A DNA stretch of 64,000 nucleotides, from assembly GCA_020205615.1 (NCBI GenBank), contig CM035170.1, forward strand, positions 37,918,143 to 37,982,142. Direction: 5' to 3'. Source of the stretch: Panax quinquefolius. Its lineage: Eukaryota > Streptophyta > Magnoliopsida > Apiales > Araliaceae. Positions within the stretch are counted from its first letter, which is position 1. Each line of letters begins with the position of its first letter. Positions 1 to 11,444 of this stretch are shown here, piece after piece. The notes beneath the pieces were generated by a model, which saw nothing but the letters and a program-made list of their open reading frames with translations, had not been told where the DNA came from and searched no databases. Position numbers and translations under genes: made by a program.

Positions 1-551
1 ACCTTTATCCCACAGATAAAACATGCTCCTGGTTTATAGTCAGGACAATACAGAGTGGTATATCCCTCATAACCGCAAAGGTAACATATTCTTTTCCCTT
101 TCTTCTTGTCGGATTTTTCTAAGTCATGGTCTTTTATCTTTCTTTTCCCCTTCTTGCTCGGAACTGCACACAATGTGTTGCTTGTGGCTCCCATTTGATC
201 AATTTGGATTTTAAGCTTATCTTGTTCTTCTATTGTTTCTATTAACGCCTAACGCAATTGACTATTTAACAGCTTTTCTATCTCCCACATCCTTTCCAGA
301 GAAGAAACCTTGTTCCTCAGATCCTCCACTTTCGTTGATGCTTGATCAACTTCAACTTTAGTGTCTGAATCACTATCTGTCAGTTTCACCATCTCCGGAT
401 CTGGTACTACGTTTTCTACAATAACCACCTCGCCTGAGTTATTTTCATCGTGAACCTCTATTTTAGCTATTGGCTTCGATATTAGCTCGGGTGTATGGAT
501 TTGATCCTTCTCCATGCTATATGCATATAACAAGCCCTTTCCACCAGACAT
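1..551 (-). pseudogene. Gag-like zinc-knuckle protein, N-terminal part (family A element)
   Basis: This minus-strand frame starts with a Met at 551 and runs off the window at base 1, with a single in-frame TAG at 249-251. It shows an acidic N-terminal half, then a heptad-like coiled-coil stretch near residues 70-120, a Lys-rich basic patch, and a cysteine motif CYLCGYEGY...C, spaced like a CCHC knuckle but with Tyr in the His position. A second CFICG follows at the edge. The start lies 209 bp inside a PBS and LTR, so it fits the gag position of an LTR element. Retroelement gag knuckles bind RNA. The Pol part lies outside the window and the lineage is not resolved. It could be a captured host zinc-knuckle gene, but the LTR/PBS context favours gag. 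Confidence 0.6.
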
Positions 552-759
552 CTACACACATAAATTATCCTGATTAGCATATAATATATACACACAGCAA
601 ATAATAGTGTTATATAAGTTATCTTTTATTTTGTTTGACGATGAATTTATTCAATTCATCTCTTTTTAAACTCTATATGAGTTATTTATATTTTCAATGT
701 TTCCATATGTTCTAAGGTTATAGCCTAAGGTCTATCCCACCTATGGTTTTGAACCCTAA

Positions 760-771
760 GCTCTGATACCA
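760..771 (-). other. Primer-binding site, initiator tRNA-Met type (family A)
   Basis: The minus strand reads TGGTATCAGAGC, the usual plant PBS complementary to the 3' end of initiator tRNA-Met. It lies 3 bp inside the LTR that begins at 775. This fixes the orientation of the element: gag lies to the left, on the minus strand. Confidence 0.85.
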
Positions 772-774
772 ACC

Positions 775-1555
775 TGTAAAGCCCCCAAATCCGGGTACTT
801 GAAACCCGAACTCGGTGCTTCACGATACCATTTCTGTGAGCGGAATAATACTAATAATAATAACAATAATATAAAGATCAGCTTAATTTACATATCATCA
901 GAGTATAATCCCCAGGTACGAGACCTTTAAACATTCATTACATATCATGATAGATAATATATATCATTGTCTTAATTATATCAACTATTACATAAGATAA
1001 CTTTTCATTCATTCAGCCACCTTTCCCTTTCCCTTGTTCTTAGCAGAGCCTTCAGGTTGTTCACACTTAGCTGAAAACATTTAAATTAAGTAAGGATGAG
1101 CATTTGAGTTCCCAACAAGTAATAACAATTATATAAGGTGAAAGAATTTAAATGTTTTCTTTATACTACCCTTCTACAACAAATCAACAGTTGTGAAGTA
1201 ATCGGAACCGATAATAATAACATAACAACTCTCTTTCAAATTTTTGAAACTACATATTGACTATAAATAGGGTTTAGGTGACATGCTATGAACATTTTTT
1301 TCATTTTCGAAAAGGTTAAACAGAACTTCATCTGTAAACCATCATAACTTACGGGCACGGGGGTGATCAACCCGTTATGCCCTGTATTGATCAACACTAT
1401 ATGCAAGAACGAGAGTATCGTTCACTCTGTCCACCTTGGGTGCATAAAAAGTGTTCTAGTGTAAGGGATGTTCATACTTGTCTGGGTTCCAAACCAAAAC
1501 AATTCAATTGGATAATAGTAAGGTTTTATCTTGTTCAAAAATAATCTATAATTCA

Positions 1556-1627
<72 letters not shown>

Positions 1628-2012
1628 GGGTAATTAACAAAGGTGTATCAACATGTGATTAAATATAATGATTATCCAAGTGGGGACACTTGTATAACCA
1701 TTTATAGAAATTAACGAACAAAATATATATCTGAATTACCATATACTAACATATTGATAATCAATGAGCGTATATAATATAAGGTTAATAATATGTACAG
1801 TATCAATATAATTCTGAAATATTCTTACTCATGTCCATTATATAAAGGAAATGCAAATGTAGGATACTTGCCTGATACGCTGCTTACAATTCGCAACTTA
1901 ATTTTATCTTTTGTATAAAAACCTATCAGTAATAAGATCATTTTACTGATTAGAATAACATATCGCAACACATAGCACTGCTTATAGCAATCAACACATA
2001 ACCTAATCACAT
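775..2012 (-). mobile_element. Truncated 5' LTR of family A
   Basis: The LTR edge begins TGTAAAGCCCCC on the plus strand next to the PBS. About 1.2 kb aligns by eye with 46545-47880, including the shared phrase ending CCTAATCACATTG, after which the copies part. The outer (U3) end is missing; Tat LTR sequence follows immediately. No coding capacity. Compared with the 46.5-kb copy, this one has gained a long CA/TA microsatellite. Confidence 0.75.
1556..1626. repeat. Compound microsatellite (CA)n(TA)n
   Basis: A CA run passes directly into a TA run of about 50 bp. The matching position in the second family-A LTR (around 47.3 kb) lacks it, so the expansion is specific to this copy. Open frames across it are artefacts. 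Confidence 0.95.
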
Positions 2013-2016
2013 TGGA

Positions 2017-2515
2017 ACTGTTATATCTTGTTAAAATTAAACTTTTATACAAAACATCACTGTTATATCTTGTTAAAATTGAACTTTTATACAAAAGTCA
2101 AACCCTTTGTATCTAGGTGCAAACGAGGCATATCACTACTTCCAGACAACTACACATAGACCTAACACACACACACAGATAAAAGTTTAATGAAAAGTGG
2201 TGATAACTGTGTTATCACAGAAGTCGGGGGGTGCCTAACACCTTCCATCTGCTTAATCAAGCCCCCGAACCCTAACGAATTTTGGTTTCTCAGACCAGTT
2301 AAATAGTGCCAAATCACTAGGTCTTTGTGCAAACCTTTTCTCGGTTGAGTTGGTGCAACCATTTAGAAATAATAACTGGCGACTCTCACAGTCAAATCGT
2401 CGACATATACATGTCAGACCTTTTCAAACTTGTTTTTTTCAAACAAATCTCACCTAAAATGAGAACACCAAAGGACAAGAACAGAAAGAGACAAATAAAA
2501 ATCCCGACGTCGGCA
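2017..2515 (+). mobile_element. 3' end of the 5' LTR of Tat element H1
   Basis: The segment matches the last ~460 bp of the F1 LTRs (15745-16216 and the right part of the 3' LTR), including the CGGGGGGTGCCTAACACC stretch and the terminal CGACGTCGGCA. The left end is cut at family A. A 42-bp unit beginning ACTGTTATATC is duplicated in tandem at the break (2017-2058 and 2059-2099); F1 has one copy. Most of the LTR, including its promoter, is absent. Confidence 0.8.
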
Positions 2516-2517
2516 TG

Positions 2518-2535
2518 TGGCGACTCTGCTGGGGA
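2518..2535 (+). other. Primer-binding site of H1 (tRNA-Arg type)
   Basis: TGGCGACTCTGCTGGGGA, 2 bp after the LTR end, is the PBS class used by Ogre/Tat elements (tRNA-Arg complement). The same site with one change stands at 16219 in F1, which supports both elements belonging to one family. Confidence 0.8.
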
Positions 2536-3239
2536 CTCCAGTAAGAGGGCTTAAGCCACTATTCAAGCTTTTCAAAACTTTTATCCGCTTATGTGTGAAT
2601 ACTGTATTACATTGAATGGATGTATACTTATACTTTATTTACTACACTTTAGTGCTTCGCACCATATCTACCTGTGATATTAGTGCTTCGCACATGTCAT
2701 CATTTCCATACGGTGAGATTCGATGTATGTGAATGTATGTTGTGTGATTCCTCCACCAGGATGCTAACCCGTCGGTGTTTGATTACTGGACTTGTCGGAA
2801 GACTAATTCCACGAGGCTCAGGAAAGGCACCACCCAGATTCGCTCCATTTGAAAGATCGGATTAACCTCCCATCGAGTAAATTGCGATGATCCGGGGACC
2901 TTCTTGCTAAAAAGCCACGAGAGTAGCCTAAGATAGGTCAGCCTCTGATAAATTAAACGCTGAGGGAAGTCTCTTCATACCTTCCCATTTCAATTACCTG
3001 TAATTTCAATTACTTGTAATTTCATTTCCATGCCAATTTCAATGTAATGGAAAATATAAAGGAGTATATGAACATGCATTCCTTTTTCATATCAAGACCT
3101 GTCATGCTATCCTGTCATCAAAACGATTGACATCCATTTTGCAGGAGAACACTAAAACACTCCTAAAAACGGACACATTACATAGCATGTAACATTTCCC
3201 TATTTTCCCGGACTAAACTACATAGTCTTTTTTAGGGAA
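2536..3239 (+). other. H1 5' untranslated leader
   Basis: Non-coding leader between PBS and gag. It aligns throughout with the F1 leader (16237-16891), sharing the phrase TTAGTGCTTCGCACATGTC and a late TTTTGCAGG that resembles a splice acceptor in both copies. Open frames inside are short and not conserved. No other feature seen. Confidence 0.65.
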
Positions 3240-3919
3240 ATGATTGGTCCTGTTACCCATTTAAAGTCCAAAAAGGCACTAAGCCCACATTCAGACATGA
3301 CTACAAGTGCCCAACCTGATACTACTCTTGTCTCTCACGAGGAGTTCGAAGGATTAAGGAATCAAATAACAGAGCTGGGTATTCTTCTCAAAGAACTAAA
3401 CAAATTCACTCAGGGTCCATAAATACCCATGCAAATAGAACCCTCTACACATGGAAGAATCCAAGGTCCGGACAGATAAGTCCCAATACCAGAGTCTCAG
3501 ACTTAGAAGTCCAACAAAACCCCTGAAATCACCAATCTTAAAGAATATCAAGACACTTGTGATATTCGGAAGAAAGTTCTACAAATGGAAGAGACCATTC
3601 GGTCCATAAAATGGATTGGAACACATAGAAGTGTTTCCTATTCAGACCTTTGCATCTTCCCCGGGGTTTATTGTCCAAAGAAATTCAAGACTCCCGATTT
3701 CAAGAAATATGATGGATTGGGAGATCCTTACACCTACTTAAAAGTGTTCTTTGGAGAAATCAGATCCTACACCGAGAATGAAAAGCTTAGAATGCAACTA
3801 TTTCAGAAAAGTCTGACTGGAGAAGCCAGAGCATGGTACACAAATTGGATAACTCCAAAATTCACAGCTGGGAGGAGTTAGACCATGCTTTCCTCAGTTA
3901 ATACAGTTTTCAAACTCAG
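3240..3919 (+). pseudogene. H1 gag, N-terminal third (interrupted)
   Basis: Two open stretches (3240-3422 and 3585-3881) in different frames match the first ~230 residues of F1 gag, including the LLKELNKFTQGP region and the IFPGVYCPKKFKTPDFKKYDG block before the retrotransposon-gag core. Frameshifts and stops separate them. The gene is cut at 3919 by the Athila-type insertion and continues at 13211. This copy keeps Tyr where F1 has a stop (DFEK-stop), so the two copies decayed separately. Gag would form the cytoplasmic particle. Confidence 0.8.
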
Positions 3920-3924
3920 ATGGT

Positions 3925-4615
3925 TGTTGGGTAAATTCTAGTTACGCACAACACGCAAGTATACGTGGTCAACAAGTAATAAAGAGTAAGTAAAGTATCG
4001 TTCCCACGGAGAATTAAATAACAAAGTTTACCAAGCACTAGCCCATAACCATTTCAGTCTTATTTAAACGAATGATATAATATTTTATATTTATACTATG
4101 AAATTAAATAAACCTAACTATTTCTAGAGTGAGACTAGATAATGAAGACCTGAGATTACAATTTCATCTATCGACTCATTCAAATCCATACACTTCATGC
4201 TAAACAAAACTAATTGTACCGGTTTGTTATTCGAGAACACTAAAGTAAAGTATAGCCATCTTTCAATGTACCATACCCATATCACATATAATCCACAATT
4301 GATAGAATACACATGAACACCCACATTACCTAAACCACTATATATCTATGTGATTTACAAATAATTAGGGTTTAAGCCCAAGTTCTTAATTGACTACGAG
4401 CGATGCCTCGGTATATGTCTATCCTAAGCACAAATCATACATTCCATCACCACGTAGAACATACAAACACAAGCTATCAAGATTAAATCTAAACCCATAC
4501 TTCATCTTTCAAGTTCATATGAGTTATCACAATAATTGATGGCCAAACAACTAAGCAAATAAGCAAGAATCTTAGTAGACAATCCCATAGCAATCAATAA
4601 GGTTAACAATGAATT
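3925..4615 (-). mobile_element. Left LTR of the Athila-type tandem, truncated
   Basis: It matches the first ~690 bp of the 6737 and 11445 LTRs. Near 4612-4621 it jumps to sequence matching the interior around 9373. The junction shows short shared sequence (ATGAA.TATATC in both parents). About 1.07 kb of LTR and 0.87 kb of interior, PPT included, are missing. Confidence 0.85.
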
Positions 4616-4621
4616 ATATCC

Positions 4622-5404
4622 TGTATAAATTTATAACTAAGCTCAAGATATCCACTGAATTCAAAAATCTATCAAATTTCTATGTCATCATTGGCCAAAT
4701 TAGAATTCAACTAACTAAAAGCCTGGGACTATGCAATGTTATGCAACTAAACACATACTAAGTAAACAAGACAAAAGAAAACTAAAAAAAAATTCATACT
4801 AAAATACCCCTACTATGCAACTTAAACATGCAATCAAACTATATGCAACTAACTATATGCAACAACTACTCACTACAACCCAATACCCCCAAACTTAAAA
4901 TAAACAATGCCCTCATTGTAATTAAAAGTGAAAGAATACTCCCCTAAGTGGCAATGTCATCTCCGTTCGCCTCCTCATGATCCGATGGTATACTAGGCGA
5001 TGGCTAAGTTTGAGATATTCTATAGTTGGAGACTGAGTGTGGGCTTCTAACTGTCTGAATGCTTGAGTCAGAAATTCTAAAAATATAGTTTTTTTTCTCG
5101 GATTAGCTATATGCTACGCGGCGATGCAGGTGTTTAGCTTATAGTTTAGGCGCCATGCACATTCCTTATACTTTCTAGCGGCTTGCCACTGACTTCATGT
5201 GATCCTAAATGCATATACCAATTGGATTGAACCTGAGAGGAGAAACACTAAAACTATTATTAAGACTTACCACTATCTAACATCTACTAAATATGGAAAT
5301 ATATATAAAAAAGAATTAAACAAGGAGGGAGAAAGATTGGATGGGGTGCCTCCCATCGAGCGCTCGGTTTATAGTCCGTTAGCTGGACTTTTTTCTTGAC
5401 ACCG
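4622..5404. other. Non-coding 3' part of the left Athila-type interior
   Basis: It aligns with 9375-10120 of the right interior. It includes the phrase AATACCCCCAAACTTAAA (4882-4899), the same sequence that forms the PPT at the other LTR junction. Around 5085-5185 it diverges from the right copy. No conserved ORF. Confidence 0.6.
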
Positions 5405-6605
5405 CTATCTGATTCCTCTACGATAAGCTAGGAACCCTTCATCCATTAGAACTGTAATGTGCGTAAGTAGGTTCCCCCATCTTGCGTGTTTGTGAATTGA
5501 AACATCTAGGCATATTTCCTGTACATGATGCCCCTCAGTTTTATTGCATAGCCAGGTGCTCCTTCCGTTGTGTCTATGAATAGATTTTTGCATTGAGGCA
5601 TGACAGATACAACATGATTCTCTTATTCTATTCTCTCTTCCCCAGCCCACCATGGTTTGTAAGAGGCCTCATAATCGCAGAAATTCTTGCTTTGGATGTG
5701 ACTACCAAGGGGACATGGGTGTGCAAATTTCCCTGAATTTTTCAACACTATCTGAGGAGGCACTTGGGATATTATACAAGTCAGCTCATGATCTTCATTT
5801 TCCATACCCCCAGTTGTCTTCTTAATGTCCACTCCTTTCAGTTCATTCAGTGGCATGAACACCTCTGGCTCTCCATTAGTTTCATCGTCCATGTCATAAC
5901 ACCAATTGTTTTGAGGGCGATTATTCAAGGCTTCGAGTATTTGATTCAGTTGATTCTGCAGATTTCGAATTGACCTCCATTGCTCAATCATCTTCTCCTC
6001 AGTTGATGCTACAAAGTCGAACCACAAATCCTCCACTCTTGAATTATCTTATTTAGTTTCAAAATCCATGTATTGAGGACCATTCATTGAGGAGTTAATG
6101 AGTTGTTCCATCTGTTTGTTAAGATTTTGGCTTAATAACTCCTGACTCATCATCATCTCTTCATGGTCTGCTATGCTTTTTGACATGAATTCCTTCAACC
6201 TTGAATTTTCCTCTTATTGCGTTGAAGGTGGATATGAGAAATCTGATGGATGTGTTGGACTTGGGATGCCGATATTGGTTGATAGTAGTTATAACTCAAT
6301 TCATAATCTGGTGATGCCCCAAACCTTGTTGATAATCGTGATAAACATCGTTGTTGAAGTAATCACCCCAAAACCGCACTTGTCCAACCTTGATGTTGCA
6401 GATCGATAACTTTGGATGCTCGCCAAAGACAAGATTCACATGTAACTATTATCTCTCGAGTGCGTTGGGCTGCAAGAATATCCAACCTCTCCGAAAGTGT
6501 TGCAATTTGTGCTGACAATGTAGAAAATACATTGAGTCCCTTAATACTTGTGTCCCTTGGTTGAATCATATTTGTATAAGGCCATTGATAAGCAAAGTCA
6601 CCCAT
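5405..6605 (-). pseudogene. Gag-like ORF remnant, left interior of the Athila-type tandem
   Basis: Minus-strand pieces in several frames begin MGDFAYQWPYTNMIQ (from 6605) and run to about 5405. They match the right copy (11315-10121) but carry more frameshifts and stops; the longest clean stretch is 5623-6036. Seen: a helical N-terminal segment (STLSAQIATLSERLDILAAQ), a Cys-poor knuckle-like region, a Tyr/Pro-rich stretch and an acidic C-terminal part. No protease or RT motif follows. Inferred function is particle protein only, and it is non-functional here. Confidence 0.6.
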
Positions 6606-6713
6606 GGCACCTGAAAAGAGAGAAATATAAGAAGATAATTAAAACAAAAAAAAATATTTAAATTAAGACCAATTTGATTGAAATTAATGTTGGAAAAAAT
6701 TATTAGAATAATT

Positions 6714-6730
6714 CCCCGGCAACGGCGCCA
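6714..6730 (-). other. Primer-binding site, tRNA-Asp type (left Athila-type copy)
   Basis: The minus strand reads TGGCGCCGTTGCCGGGG, the canonical Athila PBS, 6 bp inside the LTR start at 6737. It is intact, unlike the right copy. Confidence 0.9.
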
Positions 6731-6736
6731 AAAACT

Positions 6737-8499
6737 TGTTGGGTAAATTCTAGTTACACACAACACGCAAGTATACGTGGTCAATAAGTAATAAAGAGTA
6801 AGTAAAGTATCGTTCCCACGGAGAATTAACTAACAAAGTTTACCAAGCACTAGGCCATAACCATTTCAGTCTTATTTAAACGAATGATATAATATTTTAT
6901 ATTTATACTATGAAATTAAATAAATCTAACTATTTCTAGAGTGAGACTAGATAATGAAGACCTGAGATTACAATTTCATCTATCGACTCATTCAAATCCA
7001 TACACTTCATGCTAAACAAAACTAATTGTACCGGTTTGTTATTCGAGAACACTAAAGTAAAGTATAGCCATCTTTCAATGTACCATACCCATATCACATA
7101 TAATCCACAATGGATAGAATACACATGAACACCCACATTACCTAAACCACTATTTGTCTATGTGATTTATAAATAATTAGGGTTTAAGCCCAAGTTCTCA
7201 ATTGACTACGAGCGATGCCTCGGTATATGTCTATCCTAAGCACGAATCATACATTCCATCACCATGTAGAAAATACAAACACAAGCTATCAAGATCAAAT
7301 CTAAACCCATACTTCATCATTAAAGTTCATATGAGTTATCAAAGTAATTGATGGCCAATCAACTAAGCAAATAAGCAAGAATCTTAATAGACAATCACAT
7401 AGCAATCAATAAGGTTAACAATGAAGTATATCAGATTAAACTAAGCAATAGATTCCATTGCAATCTCAAAATAGAGTTTAACTCATAGTTGAATTAGAAT
7501 CCATGATCCATAATTGAATATACATTGAAAGATACAAATAGAAGTAAAGAGAGTTAGGGATCAAGAATAGCAAATCTGAGTTTCTTCTCTTGTTTCACTT
7601 CTGAACTTTCAAGGATCTTCAATTGCTTCAATCCCCAAAAACTAGCTCTTCTAGGGTTCTAATCTACTCTAATCTAATTATTCAAAGTTGAAGAAAGAAA
7701 ACAATAGTAGCTTTTGCCCCTAAGGGGTGGAATAATATTTCACATAATGAAAATACGTCTAATATATAAGTCCTAATTGAACCCCTCTCTCCGTTACGCT
7801 TCAATTGCATTGTTTAATGAAAAGTCAGCTTTGGTCAACACCCGAAGTCGCGCGGCTACGCAAGAATTGGCCTAAAGTTGGACGCGGCCGCGCGCAAGTA
7901 TTAAAGCGCGTCTTTTTGTTATCAGTAATTCAGCGGCAGCGTGAAAATCATGTATACCATGAGGTTGATTTTCTATTGCAGTGTGCTCTGGTAAAATGGC
8001 CATAACGTTTGATTCAAGAAGAGTTACGGAGCCTGCCACCAATCAAATCGAAGCTATCGACGAGCCCTACAACTTTCATTCTTTGATGATTCAGAAATTC
8101 TGGACGGATGAAGGCTGAAAGTGGTCTAGAAGCGACTGCTATGAAACTGGCTAACCAAAACAGCGAAGTTCGACGTCCGTTGGTACAAAGATCATAACTC
8201 TTGTATCCGAACTCCAATTGGAATGATTCAAGATGTTTCGGAAAGCTTAGAAGAAGCTCTACAACATAGTTCAAGTTTCAAGCCAAGAACATGAAATGAA
8301 CACGATAGCCCAAATGATATTCGGATTGCTTTTCTTTGCATTTCCTTGCTTTTCCTTACCAATAGTCGCTCACACCGCTCCCAAACGTATAACCTACAAA
8401 ATGAACACAAAATGCATGAAAAGTAACTAAGACACATAAATATAAGCAACTAATTCAAGTAAAAGATATCGGATAAGTGTATATAAAATCCACTTATCA
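6737..8499 (-). mobile_element. Middle LTR of the Athila-type tandem
   Basis: 1763 bp, TGTTGGG...TTATCA. A PBS lies to its left and a PPT-like tract (TTTAAGTTTGGGGGTATT on the minus strand) to its right, so this LTR serves as 5' LTR of one interior and 3' LTR of the other. Near-identical to 11445-13210. It contains a CpG-dense patch (about 7848-7915) in otherwise AT-rich DNA. The 66-residue open frame present in all three LTRs is a by-product of their identity. Confidence 0.9.
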
Positions 8500-8516
8500 A
8501 ATACCCCCAAACTTAA
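8500..8516 (-). other. Polypurine tract of the right Athila-type copy
   Basis: Minus strand TTTAAGTTTGGGGGTAT directly precedes the LTR. An 18-bp word covering it recurs inside the interior at 9633-9650 and, in the left copy, at 4882-4899. Confidence 0.7.
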
Positions 8517-10120
8517 ACCGTTGCTTGTCCGCAAACAACACAATATAATGCAATCTACATGCTATGCAAGCTACGCTACTATGACAATGATTCCCAAGAT
8601 TTTCAGTCATGTTATGAATTCTAGTGAGACATGCTTTAGAGAAATATCAAGATCCAAGAACAAAGTATCAAACTAAGCTAAAGTCATAATGGCATACAAT
8701 CATATAATCCTAACTTGCTATAAAGATGTTGTGTGTGTGATGTGTTCACATATAAACTTGAAAAATGTGAGGATTTCACATGCTATACTTCTTAAAGAAG
8801 AAAATTGAGATTCAAACCAAGAACTATGCATACAAATGAAACAACAACTACTCCAACACATCAGTACAAGCTAAGGTTCAGCAAAGGGTTTATTCTGCTT
8901 TATTTTTACTCACAGAGCGATTTTCACATTTTCCCGCGGTGTTTATTGATTTTTATTATTATTTTTATATATATATATATATATTTCCCATGACTGTGCA
9001 ATATCTCATTCAATTAGGCTAACAATGCTACCCCTTAGCGAGCTTTCAACCAATGACTCCCAGACCATTAAGACCTTAGGGCGCTAGGTGTAGATACAAT
9101 CCCCTTGGGGTTACTTATTCAAGTAACAAAAGCCCCGAAACAAGACTAGCCACGGTAATTATTCAAAAAAAAATTCTCTTTTTTTTTATAAAGCAAACAT
9201 ACCCATGCGTTCCTAAAACTTGAGTTTAAGTGTCTTCATAGTCATTACTCACTTCCTACACAATTCTATCATTAAAAACAACATTTTCCTCTCAACAGAC
9301 AAGCATGCTAATCTTAACCAACAAGCAAATAGAACAATGTCGTACTACACGGTAACATCTAAACAAAGAAGCATGAATTATATCCTCGTATAAAATTATA
9401 ACTAAGCTCAAGATATCCACTAAATTCAAAAATCTATCAAATTTCTATGTCATCATTGGCCAAATTAGAATTCAACTAACTAAAAGCCTGGGATTATGCA
9501 ATGTTATACAACTAAACACATACTAAGTAAACAAGACAAAAGAAGACTAAAAAAAAATTCAAACTAAAATACCCCTACTATGCAACTTAAACATGCAATC
9601 AAACTATATGCAACAACCACTCACTACAACCCAATACCCCCAAACTTAAAATAAACAATGCCCTCATTGTAATTAAAAGTGAAAGAATACTCCCCTAAGT
9701 GGCAATGTCATCTCCGTTTGTCTCCTCATGATCCGATGGTATATCAGGCGATGGCTAAGTTTGAGATATTCTATAGTTGGAGACTGAGTGTGGGCTTCTA
9801 ACTGTCCAAATTCTTGAGTCAGAAATTCTAAAAATTTAGCATTTTTTTCTATGACTGAACTATGGCGCGGCCGCGCGACCCTGTACTCTGGTAGCTTCAG
9901 TTTTTGACTTCTGTGTGATCCTAAATGCTTATACCAATTGGATTGAACCTGAGAGGAGAAACACTAAAACTATTATTAAGACTTACCACTATCTAACATC
10001 TACTAAATATGGAAATGTAAAAAAAAAATAATTAAACAAGGAGGGAGAAAGATTGGATGGGGTGCCTCCCATCGAGCGCTCGGTTTATAGTCCGTTAGCT
10101 GGACTCTTTTCTTGACACCG
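8517..10120. other. Non-coding interior of the right Athila-type copy
   Basis: About 1.6 kb between PPT and gag-like ORF. It holds poly-A/T runs, a short TA repeat near 8960-8985, the second PPT-like word at 9633-9650 and a GCGCGGCCGCGCG patch at about 9865. No conserved ORF; protease and polymerase genes are absent rather than merely decayed. Confidence 0.6.
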
Positions 10121-11315
10121 CTATCCAATTCCTCTACGATAAGCTAGGAACCCTCCATCCATTAGAACTGCAATGTGCGTAGGTAGGTTCCCCATCTTGC
10201 GTGTCTGTGAATTGAAACATCCTGACATATTTCCTGTACATGATGCCCCCAGTTCTATTGCATAGCCAGGTGCTCCTTCCGTTGTGTCTGTGAATAGATT
10301 TTTGCATTGAGGCATGACAGATAAAACATGATTCTCTTCTTCTATTATCTCTTCCTTAGCCCACCATGGTTTGTAAGAGGCCTCATAATCGCATAAATTC
10401 TTGGCTTGGATGTGACTACCAAGGGGACATGGGTGTGCAAATTTCCTTGAATTTTTCAACTCTATCTGAGAAGGCACTTGGGGTATTATACAAGTCAGCT
10501 CATGATCTTCATTTTCCATACCCCCAGTTGTCTCCTCGATGTCCACTCCTTTCAATTCATTCGATGGCATGAACACATCTAGCTCCATCGGTTTCATCGT
10601 CGTCCATGTTATAACACCAATTATTTTGAGGGCGATTGTTCAAGGCTTCGAGTATTTGATTCAGTTAATTCTGCTGATTCCGAATTGACCTCCATTGCTC
10701 AATCATCTTCTCCTCAGTTGATGCTACAAACTCGAACCACAAATCCTCCACTCTTGAATTATCTTGTTTAGTTTCAAAATCCATGTATTGAGGACCATTC
10801 ATTTAGGAGTTAATGAGTTGTTCCATCTTTTTGTTAAGATATTTGCTTGATAACTCCTGACTCATCATCATCTCTTCATGGTCTGCTATGCTTTTTGATA
10901 TGAATTCCTTCAACCTTGAATTTTCCTCTTGTTGCGTTGAAGGTGGATATGAGAAATCTGATGGATGTGTTGGACTTGGGATGCAGTATTGGTCGGGATA
11001 ATTATAACTCAATTCATAATCTGGGTGATACCCCCAACCTTGTTGATAATCAGGATAAACATCGTTGTTGAAGTAATCACCCTCAAACTGCACTTGTCCA
11101 ACCTTGATGTTGCACTAATAACTCGGATGCTCACCAGCACAGTATTCACATGTAACTATTATCTCTCGAGTGCGTTGGGCTGCAAGAATATCCAACCTCT
11201 CCGAAAGTGTTGCAATTTGTGCTGACAATGTAGAAAATACACTGAGTCCCTCAGTGCTTGTGTCCCTTTGTTGAATCATATTTGTATAAGGCCATTGATA
11301 AGGAAAGTCACCCAT
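10121..11315 (-). pseudogene. Gag-like ORF remnant, right interior of the Athila-type tandem
   Basis: The best copy of the only gene of this element. Minus-strand open pieces are 11315-11115, 11093-10803 and 10597-10121, separated by stops and at least one frameshift. In order: MGDFPYQWPYTN start 107 bp inside the PBS; a leucine-rich helix; a CEYCAGEHP segment like a half zinc knuckle; a Tyr/Pro-rich stretch (GWGYHPDYELSYNYP); a Glu/Lys-rich helical part; an acidic C-terminal domain with FAHPCPLGSHI. Length near 390 residues. It resembles Athila-type Gag in general layout, but I do not recognise a specific protein. Confidence 0.65.
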
Positions 11316-11421
11316 GGTACCTGAAAAGAGAAAAATATAAGAAGATAATTAAAACAAAAAAATGTTTAAATTAAGACCAATTTGATTGAAATTAATGTTG
11401 GAAAAAATTATTAGAATAATT

Positions 11422-11438
11422 CCCCAGCAACAACGCCA
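11422..11438 (-). other. Degraded tRNA-Asp-type PBS (right Athila-type copy)
   Basis: Minus strand TGGCGTTGTTGCTGGGG, differing from the intact left copy by three C-to-T type changes, as expected from cytosine methylation decay. Confidence 0.8.
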
Positions 11439-11444
11439 AAAACT

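Noticed and set aside
23..214. Plus-strand 63-codon frame at the left edge
   Set aside because: It is the complement of the better-supported zinc-knuckle frame on the minus strand.
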